64,000 bases of DNA from Bacteroidota bacterium (GCA_005798905.1 SYIK01000010.1:62001-126000), one strand, 5' to 3'. Positions 43,685 to 51,687 are shown, counted from the first letter of the stretch. A program made the numbers and translations. The notes: a model not told the origin generated them from the letters alone.

Positions 43685-43692
43685 CGAATGTA
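43685..43692 (-). promoter_or_regulatory. -7-like box directly before the uvrD/pcrA start
   Basis: TACATTCG on the minus strand differs from TAnnTTTG at one base and ends four bases before the helicase ATG. Transcription would then start at or inside the start codon, so a leaderless mRNA or a different real promoter is possible. Confidence 0.3.
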
Positions 43693-43736
43693 CTGCGAGA
43701 ATGCCTAATTTTTTTGTAAAAAAAGAAGGAAAAAAT

Positions 43737-43892
43737 TTATGATCCGCGCTGCGCTCTTCCTGAAACACGAGTTGCTTTTGCAGCGGATTTGCTATTGCTT
43801 TTTGTAGAAGAAGATTGAACCATTGTGGGCTTGCCAGCGGTTTGTGAAGCCTTTTTTTTGTCTTTGTTTTTGCCAGTATTAAATAGAGACAT
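43737..43892 (-). CDS. small basic low-complexity protein
   Basis: An ATG-initiated frame of 51 codons encoding a lysine-, serine- and alanine-rich peptide (MSLFNTGKNKDKKKASQTAG at the start, RVSGRAQRGS at the end). The composition resembles disordered nucleic-acid-binding tails. No domain is recognised and there is no signal peptide. It sits between the helicase gene and the divergent M20 peptidase gene. A longer start would overlap the latter's reading frame. The moderate confidence reflects its size and low complexity. A conserved counterpart in relatives would be needed to accept it as a gene. Confidence 0.45.
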   Translation of the reverse strand: MSLFNTGKNKDKKKASQTAGKPTMVQSSSTKSNSKSAAKATRVSGRAQRGS

Positions 43893-43996
43893 AGAAAATG
43901 TTTTTACAAATGTAAGCAATGAAAAATACTTTTATTGGCGGCGGAATCATAAGAGACTTAAAAGATATTTTTTATCTTTCCAAACAAAACACAGCG

Positions 43997-45283
43997 ATGA
44001 GAAAACTTATTTTAATTAGCATGCTTTTATTAATTCTTGTTGATAGTAGCGCACAGCTGCTTTCCAAAACAGAAATTCAGTTGATGAAAAATATTGATTC
44101 GGAAATGCCGTATGCAATCAACCTGCTTAAAGAATCGGTAAATATTAATAGCGGCACTTTCAATACCCAGGGTGTAAAAAAAGTTGGTGAAATATATGGC
44201 AAAGAATTAGCAGCACTTGGCTTTGAAGTAGAGTGGGTTTCTCTTCCCGATTCTGTAAAAAGGGCTGGACATTTAGTGGCAACCCGAAAAGGGAAAAAAG
44301 GAAAAAAACTTTTTTTCATCGGTCATCTCGATACTGTTTTTGAACCGGAATTACCCGCCAACCCGTTTCGAATGCTCAACGATAGTACAGCTACAGGCCA
44401 AGGAATTAACGACATGAAAGGAGGTGATGTGCTGGTAATTACGGCGCTCAAAGCAATGCATCAATTGGGTTTGATCGATGATGTTTCCATAACAATTTAT
44501 TTTACTGGCGATGAAGAAAATGCAGGCCATCCAAGAGAATTAACGCGAGGCGATTTTATTGAAAGAGCCAAACAGCACGATATTGCATTAGCTTTTGAAG
44601 GTGCCGGCGGATTGCAATCTGTAGCCACTGCGCGTCGCGGTGCAAGTAGTTGGCATTTGGAGGTTGAAGGAAAACAAGGTCATTCATCGGGTATTTTTGG
44701 TGCAGCTGGTTTTGGTGCTATTTACGAAGCAGCAAGAATTGTAAATGAGTTTAGAGAAAAACTTAGCCACGAACAATATTTAACTTTTAATCCCGGTCTT
44801 TTTATTGGCGGTTCAGAAGTTAATTATAATTCAGCGGCACAAGAAGGAGAGGTTTCTGGAAAAACAAATATCATTTCTCCAAAGACCGTTGTTATTGGAG
44901 ATCTGCGTTTTTTAAGCGAAGAACAAAAAGAAAAAGCAAGAGCTGCGATGAAACAAATAGTAGAAAAAAATCTTTCAGGGGCAAAAGCAACAATCAGTTT
45001 TGTGGATGGAATTCCTTCAATGCCACCAACAGTAGGCAACGAAGCATTGGTGAAAATAGTTAGCGATGCAAGTGTGGCACTGGGTTATGGAGAAGTAAAA
45101 GCAGGAAATCCGGGATCGAGAGGAGCTGGCGATATTTCTTATGTTGCTCAATACCTCGACTGTCTTGATGGTTTGGGTGCTTCGGGTCGTGGTGCACATG
45201 CACCCGGAGAAATTATTGATTTGAGTGAGTATCCTAAATTAATCAAAAGAGCGGCATTAGTAATTTATCGATTGACAAGATAA
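43997..45283 (+). CDS. secreted M20 family metallopeptidase (carboxypeptidase G2-like)
   Basis: Exported zinc hydrolase of 428 residues with signal peptide MRKLILISMLLLILVDSSA. The two-metal site is visible as FFIGHLDTVFEP (His and Asp), GQGINDMKGGD (bridging Asp), TGDEENAG (general-base and ligand Glu) and the late GAHAPGE histidine. It resembles glutamate carboxypeptidase G2 rather than the hippuricase type encoded at 12355-13689, so the two enzymes probably have different substrates. The frame extends 26 codons upstream, but the signal peptide sets the start. It precedes a single-domain asparaginase by 43 bp on the same strand. Confidence 0.88.
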   Translation: MRKLILISMLLLILVDSSAQLLSKTEIQLMKNIDSEMPYAINLLKESVNINSGTFNTQGVKKVGEIYGKELAALGFEVEWVSLPDSVKRAGHLVATRKGKKGKKLFFIGHLDTVFEPELPANPFRMLNDSTATGQGINDMKGGDVLVITALKAMHQLGLIDDVSITIYFTGDEENAGHPRELTRGDFIERAKQHDIALAFEGAGGLQSVATARRGASSWHLEVEGKQGHSSGIFGAAGFGAIYEAARIVNEFREKLSHEQYLTFNPGLFIGGSEVNYNSAAQEGEVSGKTNIISPKTVVIGDLRFLSEEQKEKARAAMKQIVEKNLSGAKATISFVDGIPSMPPTVGNEALVKIVSDASVALGYGEVKAGNPGSRGAGDISYVAQYLDCLDGLGASGRGAHAPGEIIDLSEYPKLIKRAALVIYRLTR

Positions 45284-45326
45284 TTTTTAAAACAGTAATA
45301 TTGTTTATATATAAATAACAAATTCA

Positions 45327-45815
45327 ATGCCCATACGAATTTTTATTACCGGCGGAACTTTTGACAAAGAGTACAACGAAATAAACGGAAAACTTTTTTT
45401 TAAAGAATCTCATCTAAACGATTTGCTTGAATTGGGACGCAATCAAATACCAATTGTTGCAACAACGTTGATGATGATTGATAGTTTGGAAATGACCGAC
45501 GACCATAGAAGTTTAATTACAAAAGAATGCAGCATTTGTGCCGAAGAAAGAATTGTAATTACACACGGAACAGATACGATGGCAACTACTGCGAAAAAAT
45601 TAGCAACAGTTATTAAAAATAAAACGATTGTTTTAACTGGTGCGATGATTCCAATAAAATTTGGAAGTAGCGACGGACTTTTTAATTTAGGAAGTGCGCT
45701 GGCTTTTGCGCAAACACTTCCGCATGGTGTGTACATTGCAATGAATGGCCGTTATTTTAGTGGCGACAAAGTGCGAAAAAATACAGAGACGGGAATTTTC
45801 GAAGAAATTAATTAA
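45327..45815 (+). CDS. single-domain asparaginase-like protein
   Basis: A 162-residue protein covering only the N-terminal catalytic domain of L-asparaginase, about half of the usual 330. Both catalytic threonines are there: T11 in FITGGTFDKEY and T82 in ITHGTDTM, with D83 and the SLEMTD block at 53-58. LTGAMIPIKFGSSDGLFNLGSAL also matches. The ending is a clean stop with no remnant of the second domain downstream, so this looks like a stable short family rather than a truncated gene. It could hydrolyse an amide other than free asparagine. It has no signal peptide. Confidence 0.82.
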   Translation: MPIRIFITGGTFDKEYNEINGKLFFKESHLNDLLELGRNQIPIVATTLMMIDSLEMTDDHRSLITKECSICAEERIVITHGTDTMATTAKKLATVIKNKTIVLTGAMIPIKFGSSDGLFNLGSALAFAQTLPHGVYIAMNGRYFSGDKVRKNTETGIFEEIN

Positions 45816-45819
45816 GCAT

Positions 45820-46377
45820 TTATTTTAGCAAATGCCGCATTCCCAATTCGGGATATTTACCATTTATTGGCGCAAAATATTGAATGATTTTTTTAAAATC
45901 TTCTTCTTGGTTATCGGAAGTATAAAACGGTTCAGAAATAGTTAATTGCTTGTTTTCATAATCCATTCCAATCATAATGATGGGGACAGCTGCTTTTTTG
46001 GCCATAAAATAAAACCCGGTTCTAAGGTGTTCCACTTTTTTTCTTGTTCCTTCTGGCGAAAGACCAATCAGTAAATTTTCCGAAGTGTTAAATTTTTCTA
46101 CCACTTGTTCCACTACTCCATTTTTACTGAAACGATTTACAGGTGTGCCGCCAACCCAACGAAAAAAAAATCCAAACGGGCCGTTAAACAATTCTGCTTT
46201 CCCCAAAAATTTTCCATTCTTCATTCTAAGTGCACTTCTAAAAGCAATGCCAATAACAAAATCCCACGCACTTGTGTGTGGGCCGGCAATTACAATTGCT
46301 TTTTTTATATGATGAGGGAATTTTTTTTCTGCTTTCCATCCAAATAACAACAACAAAATTTTAAAGAAAAAGTGCAT
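45820..46377 (-). CDS. 1-acylglycerol-3-phosphate acyltransferase-like (PlsC domain)
   Basis: Membrane-associated acyltransferase of 185 residues. The HX4D catalytic motif is at H34-D39 in GPHTSAWDF. The second block is GTPVNR and the third is LSPEGTRKK. FRWVGGTPVNRFSKN is the substrate pocket segment. An N-terminal hydrophobic stretch (HFFFKILLLLFGW) probably anchors it. It is shorter than classical PlsC (about 240), so another acyl acceptor is possible, such as an ornithine, glycine or sulfonolipid. It converges on the asparaginase gene with five bases between stops. The next gene upstream, the ATP-grasp gene, is divergent. Confidence 0.82.
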   Translation of the reverse strand: MHFFFKILLLLFGWKAEKKFPHHIKKAIVIAGPHTSAWDFVIGIAFRSALRMKNGKFLGKAELFNGPFGFFFRWVGGTPVNRFSKNGVVEQVVEKFNTSENLLIGLSPEGTRKKVEHLRTGFYFMAKKAAVPIIMIGMDYENKQLTISEPFYTSDNQEEDFKKIIQYFAPINGKYPELGMRHLLK

Positions 46378-46561
46378 TTATTAATGTTTATAAATAAGCT
46401 TAAATATACTTGAATCGATTTAATCGTTAAAATGATATTCACATTTCAAAACAATACTGTGATTAAGTTGTAGAGAATATCAAATAGATTTTTTATTGTG
46501 TTAAGTTTATAATTAATTTACACAAGTTTATTTTTTAAAACAAAGCAACATCTATTTTTTC

Positions 46562-47722
46562 ATGCAACACAAACAGAAAAAAAATAATTTTTTTAAAAAT
46601 GAAAACTATTTTGTTTGGGTACTTGCACCAAAAATAGAAACGGACGACGCCAACTTGCAATATTATTACGATTTTGAACAAGGTATTGAAGAATTTACGA
46701 AAGCCTTTGCCCTGCTCAATCTTCGGTGGAAATGGGAATATGTTACCATTCAAAATTTCAAAACCACAATCGATAAAATTGCAACCACTTCAAATGGGTG
46801 CACGCCAATTATTTTTAATTTATGCGATGGCGATGAAGTAAATGGCGCACCCGGCATTTCGGTAGTTAAATATTTAGAAGAGAAACAAATTATTTATACC
46901 GGAGCAAGAGAAACTTATTATCACCTTGCTACTTCAAAAATTGATATGAAGCAGGCTTTTGATAATAATAGCGTTGCTACTGCTGCATGGGTGGGAATAA
47001 AATCGCCAACGCAAACAACAAAAGGAATTTGTAAAAAGATTGGAACACCACTGATTGTAAAGCCAGCAGTTTCTGGTGGAAGCATGGGGCTTGGAATTAA
47101 AAATGTAGTGAACGATGACAGCGAAGTAGAAAATATTGTTGCGGAACTTTACAAAGGGTACCACGGATGGGATTTTACATTTGGCGGATTGGTGGCTGAA
47201 AAATTTATTAACGGTGCGGAGTTTACAAGTTTTGTTGTTGGGTCTTTTGATCAGCCCGATGATATAATTGTTTACCAACCCGTAGAAAGAGTTTTTAACA
47301 AAACAATTCCCGAACAAGAACAATTTCTTTCGTTCGACAGACTTTGGGATACTTACGAAGCCGAAAAACCACTTGGCAATGGAGAATACGAAAACTTGTA
47401 TAATTATTTTTTACCCAATTCTTCACTCAACGAAGCAATAATTGAATTAAGCATTCAAGCATATTGCGCAGTTGAAGGAACGGGTTATGGAAGAATAGAT
47501 ATTAGAATAGATAAAGAAACCGGCAAACTATATGTGTTGGAAGTAAATGCACAATGCGGTTTAAGCGAAGATGAAAATTATACATCTATTGGCGCAATGG
47601 TAAGATTGGGCACAACAAGCTACAGCGAAATGATTGGCGACATTATTGATAATGCAATTTCTGAAAAGATGAAGGAAGAAGAAATAGATAAAATTTCTTT
47701 TCTTAAAACCAATTCTCTTTAA
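46562..47722 (+). CDS. ATP-grasp ligase, D-Ala-D-Ala-ligase-like
   Basis: A 386-residue cytoplasmic ATP-grasp protein, distantly similar to D-alanine-D-alanine ligase. The N-terminal part has IIFNLCDGDEVNGAPGISVVKYLE, which corresponds to the substrate loop of Ddl. The ATP-binding strand PLIVKPAVSGGSMGLGIKNV has the conserved lysine K167. The metal-binding end has R311, D313 and the EVNAQ pair E327 and N329 in YVLEVNAQCGLSED. It is not the housekeeping ddl, because several Ddl-specific residues differ. The substrate is unknown; formation of an amide or peptide bond through an acyl phosphate is expected from the fold. The next gene, an ATP-grasp-SET fusion, begins 10 bp later. Confidence 0.85.
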   Translation: MQHKQKKNNFFKNENYFVWVLAPKIETDDANLQYYYDFEQGIEEFTKAFALLNLRWKWEYVTIQNFKTTIDKIATTSNGCTPIIFNLCDGDEVNGAPGISVVKYLEEKQIIYTGARETYYHLATSKIDMKQAFDNNSVATAAWVGIKSPTQTTKGICKKIGTPLIVKPAVSGGSMGLGIKNVVNDDSEVENIVAELYKGYHGWDFTFGGLVAEKFINGAEFTSFVVGSFDQPDDIIVYQPVERVFNKTIPEQEQFLSFDRLWDTYEAEKPLGNGEYENLYNYFLPNSSLNEAIIELSIQAYCAVEGTGYGRIDIRIDKETGKLYVLEVNAQCGLSEDENYTSIGAMVRLGTTSYSEMIGDIIDNAISEKMKEEEIDKISFLKTNSL

Positions 47723-47731
47723 AAAATACAC

Positions 47732-49195
47732 ATGAAAATTTGCGTACTACAACCAGACTATTCTCATTCCAAAGTAGATTATCAATATTACGATCCGGCA
47801 AGAAATTTAACCAACTTATTACCCGAAGCACAGGTTGATCATGTAATTATTAGCAAGCTCACAACCTATCGTCAACTAAAAGAATTGAAACAAAAAGGGT
47901 ATGATTGTTTTGTGAATTTATGTGAAGGATATCCCGATTGGGAAGTACCCGGGCATGATGTTTATTTTAATGCAGAACTGTTAAATATTCCAATAACCGG
48001 ACCAGGAACGAAGCTGTACGATGTATCAAAACAACTCATGAAATATGTGGCGTATTGCGAAGGGGTAAGAATTCCGGCTTATGCAATAATTTCTTCGCTT
48101 GATGAAATTGAAACCGCAACAAAGCAATTAAACTTTCCAATGTTTGTAAAACCGGCACACGCCGGCGACAGTCTTGGAATTGATAACAACTCTTTAGTTA
48201 ACAGTAAAGTAGAACTGCAAAAAAAATGTGCATCAACTATTAAGGAATTTAATCAGTTGATGATTGAGGAATATATTTCAGGAAGAGAGTTTACGGTTTT
48301 AGTAGTTGCAGATCCTGAAAATGAAAAAAATTGTATTGCATTTAAGCCGGTTGAATATATTTTTCCAGATGGAAGAGCATTCAAAACGTATGAATTAAAA
48401 ACATCGGAACTACATCCGGATTGCAACATTCCTTGTAATGATCCTGTTCTTGAAAAACAATTGTGCGACGCAGCTAAAAAAATATTTCTTGGCTTTGGAG
48501 GCGTTGGTTATGCACGAATGGATTTTAGAGTAAATGATAAAAATGAAATTTATTTTTTAGAACTCAACTTTACCTGTTCTGTTTTTTATACGGACGGGTA
48601 CGAAGGTTCCGCTGATTTCATATTAAAATTTGATGGAATTGGACAATCTGGTTTTTTGCGATACATCATTAAAGAAGCGATTGCGCGCCATGGTCGAAAA
48701 CAAAAATGTTATGGTGTAAAAGGAAACGCCATTTCCGGTTTTGGAATTTACGCCACAAGAAATCTTTTAAATGGTGAAATAATCTGTTCGGGCGAAGAAA
48801 GGCCCCAGCGATTAGTTACAAAAAGACACGCACTTAATAAATGGAGCGAAAACGAACAAGAACATTTTCGCAGATATGCGTATCCAATCAGCAAAGAAGT
48901 TTTTATTATTTGGGATGACGATCCATCGCAATGGGCTCCACAAAATCATAGTTGCGACGCCAATTGTATTTATGACGGATTGAATGTAAAAACACAACGA
49001 AGCATAAAAAATGGAGAAGAACTTACACTTGATTATGCATTGTTTCTTGATAAAAGCATGGAGCCGTTTCATTGTAATTGCGGATCTGCAAATTGCCGAG
49101 GATTAATTATGGGCATGCCAAACAATTCCGTTTCTTACCGAGAAAATTTATTGCAAACTAAAAAACAACAACTCAAAAAAAGGAAGATTGTTTAA
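47732..49195 (+). CDS. ATP-grasp ligase fused to a SET methyltransferase domain
   Basis: A 487-residue two-domain protein. Residues 1-320 form a D-Ala-D-Ala-ligase-like ATP-grasp unit: NLCEGYPDWEVPGH substrate loop near 62-75, PMFVKPAHAGDSLGI with K140, and ARMDFRV and FLELN (E277, N279) at the metal site. Residues 325-460 form a SET lysine methyltransferase domain: SAM loop GFGIYA from 336, NHSC at 405-408, ELTLDY at 430-435 with the catalytic Tyr435, and zinc-type cysteines C408, C412, C448, C450 and C455 in the post-SET region. Both active sites look complete. It probably works with the ATP-grasp protein encoded 10 bp upstream. No signal peptide. Methylation of a lysine-like substrate joined by the ligase is a hypothesis. 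Confidence 0.85.
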   Translation: MKICVLQPDYSHSKVDYQYYDPARNLTNLLPEAQVDHVIISKLTTYRQLKELKQKGYDCFVNLCEGYPDWEVPGHDVYFNAELLNIPITGPGTKLYDVSKQLMKYVAYCEGVRIPAYAIISSLDEIETATKQLNFPMFVKPAHAGDSLGIDNNSLVNSKVELQKKCASTIKEFNQLMIEEYISGREFTVLVVADPENEKNCIAFKPVEYIFPDGRAFKTYELKTSELHPDCNIPCNDPVLEKQLCDAAKKIFLGFGGVGYARMDFRVNDKNEIYFLELNFTCSVFYTDGYEGSADFILKFDGIGQSGFLRYIIKEAIARHGRKQKCYGVKGNAISGFGIYATRNLLNGEIICSGEERPQRLVTKRHALNKWSENEQEHFRRYAYPISKEVFIIWDDDPSQWAPQNHSCDANCIYDGLNVKTQRSIKNGEELTLDYALFLDKSMEPFHCNCGSANCRGLIMGMPNNSVSYRENLLQTKKQQLKKRKIV

Positions 49196-49293
49196 AATAA
49201 TAAAATACAACTCGCAACTTGTCATCAAGGAATGAAATTTCCCTGAAAAATGCTACTTTCGTTTTTCAATATAGCCACAATAACTGTAGTTAA

Positions 49294-50004
49294 ATGAGCA
49301 AATCAATCGACAATCCAGAATGTCTTTTCTGTAATACACGCATGCACTCATTTTTCAATGTGCTTGACAAAAGTCAACTGCAGCTACTTACACAACATAA
49401 ATCTTGTGCTATATTCAAAAAAGGACAATACGTTTTTAACGAACAAGGGCTACCACACGGGTTATTCTGTGTTAACAATGGCAAAATAAAACTAAGTACA
49501 ATCGGGTTTGATGGTAAAGAACAAATTCTTCGATTGGCAAAATCAGGAGATGTGATAGGGTATCGTGCCTTGATTTCAAACCAACGATACCATTGTTCTG
49601 CGATAGCAATCGAAGATTCATCAGTTTGTATAATTGATAAAAACTTTTTTTTTCAAACCCTTGAGAATAATAATAAACTTCTGTTTGAAATTGCGAAAAA
49701 AATCGGAAATGATTTAAAAATTGCAGAAGAGCACATTGTTTCTTTGTCACAGAAAAATGTTCGAGAGCGAGTAGCAGAAGCCTTATTATTTTTAAAAGCA
49801 ACCTATGGGTTTGCTCCAGACGGACAAACAATAAACATAACGTTAAACCGAGAAGAAATTGCTGATTATGTGGGTACTTCTACAGAGAGTACCATCCGTT
49901 TTCTTTCCGAATTTAATCACGAAAAAATTATTGAAATTTCAGGCAAAAAAATAAAAATCATCAACCTTTCAAAGCTTACTAAAACGGCAAATCTCATGGA
50001 CTAA
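49294..50004 (+). CDS. Crp/Fnr family transcriptional regulator
   Basis: A 236-residue regulator with an N-terminal cyclic-nucleotide-binding-type sensor domain (about 22-140, GQYVFNEQGLPHGLFCVNNGKIKLSTIG) and a C-terminal winged helix with LNREEIADYVGTSTESTIRFLSEF as recognition part. N-terminal cysteines C10 and C13, plus C38, could hold an oxygen- or NO-sensitive cofactor as in FNR-type proteins. This is suggested but not proven by their positions. Its gene ends just before a dyad operator (50008-50021) that precedes a cytochrome c gene set, so control of that set by oxygen or nitrogen oxides is the natural reading. Confidence 0.85.
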   Translation: MSKSIDNPECLFCNTRMHSFFNVLDKSQLQLLTQHKSCAIFKKGQYVFNEQGLPHGLFCVNNGKIKLSTIGFDGKEQILRLAKSGDVIGYRALISNQRYHCSAIAIEDSSVCIIDKNFFFQTLENNNKLLFEIAKKIGNDLKIAEEHIVSLSQKNVRERVAEALLFLKATYGFAPDGQTINITLNREEIADYVGTSTESTIRFLSEFNHEKIIEISGKKIKIINLSKLTKTANLMD

Positions 50005-50007
50005 AAT

Positions 50008-50021
50008 ATGACAAATGTCAT
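50008..50021. promoter_or_regulatory. Crp/Fnr-type dyad operator
   Basis: ATGACAAATGTCAT: the five-base arms ATGAC and GTCAT are perfect reverse complements around four bases. It lies between the stop of the Crp/Fnr gene and the next gene start (about 70 bp before 50091). Family regulators bind TTGAC-N4-GTCAA-like dyads, which this closely resembles. A near -7 element CATCTTTG lies at 50066-50073. Confidence 0.55.
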
Positions 50022-50090
50022 TTTTTAATATGGTAGATTTCATATTTTTTTTAGTTAAAACATTCCATCTTTGTATTTAAATTGTTCAGA

Positions 50091-50555
50091 ATGTTCCTCG
50101 ATTCAGCCAAATTAACGGGTGAATGTATTAAAAATTTAATTCATGAATTGTATCCTTCAATTCAGTATCAGTTTGTTTTAATTACTTCTGAGAATGATTT
50201 AGCAAATACAGATAATGGAGCAAACAAAAAAATGAATGAATTACTAAATGGTTTAAAAAACGAGTTTCAATCATTAACTTCCTATGAAAACAAACTAGTA
50301 TTTCCTTCTGTGCTAAAAAAATTTGAAACAAATAAACAGTCTGACAACACACAACAAATCAACATTGCAGATTTGCAACAGCTTACAATTGGAAAAGAGC
50401 ATCGCTTAATGCAAATGTCGGACAAACTGTCTTCTGAAATTAAAAAATCTAAGCAAAGTAAAAAAGATAGTTCAATAATAAAACTAACTCAAATATTTAA
50501 AAACGATTTTGCAGTACAAAAAAGCAAATGGAATCAAATAATTTCTAAACTATAA
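50091..50555 (+). CDS. hypothetical helical protein in the cytochrome c gene set
   Basis: A 154-residue, highly helical and lysine-rich soluble protein. Its central block SLTSYENKLVFPSVLKKFE recalls the helix of hemerythrin-like proteins (EEExLFP), and a later KEHRLMQMSDKL resembles another such helix. However, most iron-ligand histidines are missing, so it is at best a degenerate relative. No family was recognised with confidence. It starts directly after the dyad operator and precedes a secreted protein and a cytochrome c on the same strand, so a role in respiration or NO stress is possible. ATG at 50091 was chosen over the TTG three codons earlier. Confidence 0.6.
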   Translation: MFLDSAKLTGECIKNLIHELYPSIQYQFVLITSENDLANTDNGANKKMNELLNGLKNEFQSLTSYENKLVFPSVLKKFETNKQSDNTQQINIADLQQLTIGKEHRLMQMSDKLSSEIKKSKQSKKDSSIIKLTQIFKNDFAVQKSKWNQIISKL

Positions 50556-50565
50556 ATAATCTCAA

Positions 50566-50964
50566 ATGAAACGCAAAAAAAACTATTATGTATTTATTTT
50601 ACTTACTCTTTTCAGTCAAATGTTATTTTCTCAAGACGTGCCAAAGATTAAATTAAAAGCTGTAGGTACTTTATCTATCAGCACTGATACAAAAAAGTCG
50701 TTATATATGAATTTCGGCGGTCCTTCAATTCGATTTGAGCATAAAAAATTTGGATTTGCGTATGGTATGTTTCCTTCTGTTAGATTTTTTCATGGGGATT
50801 TGAACGATAACACAAATCCGTACAGAGCTAAAAGTGCAGCTACCCCAATATTAGGAACAGGAATAAGTATGAATTACAAAAAATTCATAGTAGTAGTTCC
50901 GATGTATTATTTACCAGCAAATAATGTCTGGTTAGTAAGCGCAGGATTTGGGATTAAATTTTAA
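50566..50964 (+). CDS. hypothetical secreted protein
   Basis: A 132-residue protein with a signal peptide at about 1-22 (YYVFILLTLFSQMLFS, then QDVPKIK). The mature part alternates polar and aromatic residues, with glycine-rich GPSIRFEHKKFGFAYGMFPS and a terminal VSAGFGIKF. The C-terminal phenylalanine and strand pattern suggest an outer-membrane beta-barrel-like or periplasmic protein. The family is not recognised. It lies 10 bp after the previous gene and 22 bp before the cytochrome c gene, all probably in one transcript. Confidence 0.6.
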   Translation: MKRKKNYYVFILLTLFSQMLFSQDVPKIKLKAVGTLSISTDTKKSLYMNFGGPSIRFEHKKFGFAYGMFPSVRFFHGDLNDNTNPYRAKSAATPILGTGISMNYKKFIVVVPMYYLPANNVWLVSAGFGIKF

Positions 50965-50986
50965 CAAACAACAATTAATATTTTAA

Positions 50987-51574
50987 ATGAAAAACAAAAT
51001 GATTAAATCAGTTTTATCAATCATTCTTATTTCGGCAATTACTGTTACTGCCACTGGCCAAGATGGGAAAGAAATTTTTCAAACTAATTGTGCAGCTTGT
51101 CATTCAGTAGGAAAGGGAAAATTAGTTGGGCCTGATTTATTAGGGGTAAATAATAAATATTCCGAAGAGTGGCTTATCAAATGGACCAAGTCGTCACAAT
51201 CTGTTATTAACTCAGGAGACGCTGCAGCTGTTGCAATATTCAAAGAATTCAACAATATTCCGATGACTGAATTCCCTTTACTTTCTGATAACGAAATAAA
51301 ATCTATTTTTCAATATATCCAGACAGAAAGCGATAAAAAAACAGCAGCAGCAACAGCTTCAGTAGCCCAAAAAATAACAGAAAAAAATTCGAGTGTCAAT
51401 AACAACGATTTCATAAATAAATATTTAGGAATAAGTGTAATTGGTGTTTTCTTTTTATCCATTTTATGGGTGCTTTTAAGAGTGAATAACACGTTAACAA
51501 AAACGCTAAAAGAAGAATTCGTAAAAAATAAAAGTTTGACAGAACAGCTAAAATTTCATAACCAAACTAAGTAA
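50987..51574 (+). CDS. membrane-anchored monohaem cytochrome c
   Basis: A 195-residue periplasmic cytochrome. It has a signal peptide (SVLSIILISAITVTATG), a haem attachment motif C35-A-A-C38-H39 and a likely axial methionine in NIPMTEF around 92. A flexible alanine-rich spacer follows, then a C-terminal transmembrane helix YLGISVIGVFFLSILWVLL with a lysine-rich tail. The C-terminal anchor is the arrangement used by electron donors of terminal, NO or N2O reductases, such as those beside nosZ. No such reductase is in the window, so its partner is unknown. It closes the set of three genes downstream of the dyad operator. Confidence 0.87.
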   Translation: MKNKMIKSVLSIILISAITVTATGQDGKEIFQTNCAACHSVGKGKLVGPDLLGVNNKYSEEWLIKWTKSSQSVINSGDAAAVAIFKEFNNIPMTEFPLLSDNEIKSIFQYIQTESDKKTAAATASVAQKITEKNSSVNNNDFINKYLGISVIGVFFLSILWVLLRVNNTLTKTLKEEFVKNKSLTEQLKFHNQTK

Positions 51575-51633
51575 GTGGAACCCACTAGTTTTAATTTCTA
51601 CCAAGTCGCAAAATAGATTCCCTTTTTCTATTA

Positions 51634-51687
51634 AATAAACTTATCGGCCAAAAGTAATATTTACTATTTTTGACTGATAAGTTTATT
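51634..51687. repeat. nested inverted repeat upstream of the KAS III-like gene
   Basis: AATAAACTTATCGG (51634-51647) and CTGATAAGTTTATT (51674-51687) are 14-bp inverted arms with one mismatch, separated by 26 bp. Inside the spacer, AGTAA-TAT-TTACT (51653-51665) is a perfect five-base hairpin. The unit ends 20 bp before the ATG at 51708, so it may be an operator or a structured leader. Confidence 0.5.

Noticed and set aside
45327-45815. Asparaginase as a pseudogene by truncation
   Set aside because: The frame ends cleanly, both catalytic threonines are present, and no remnant of a second domain is seen before the next gene. A short family is more likely.
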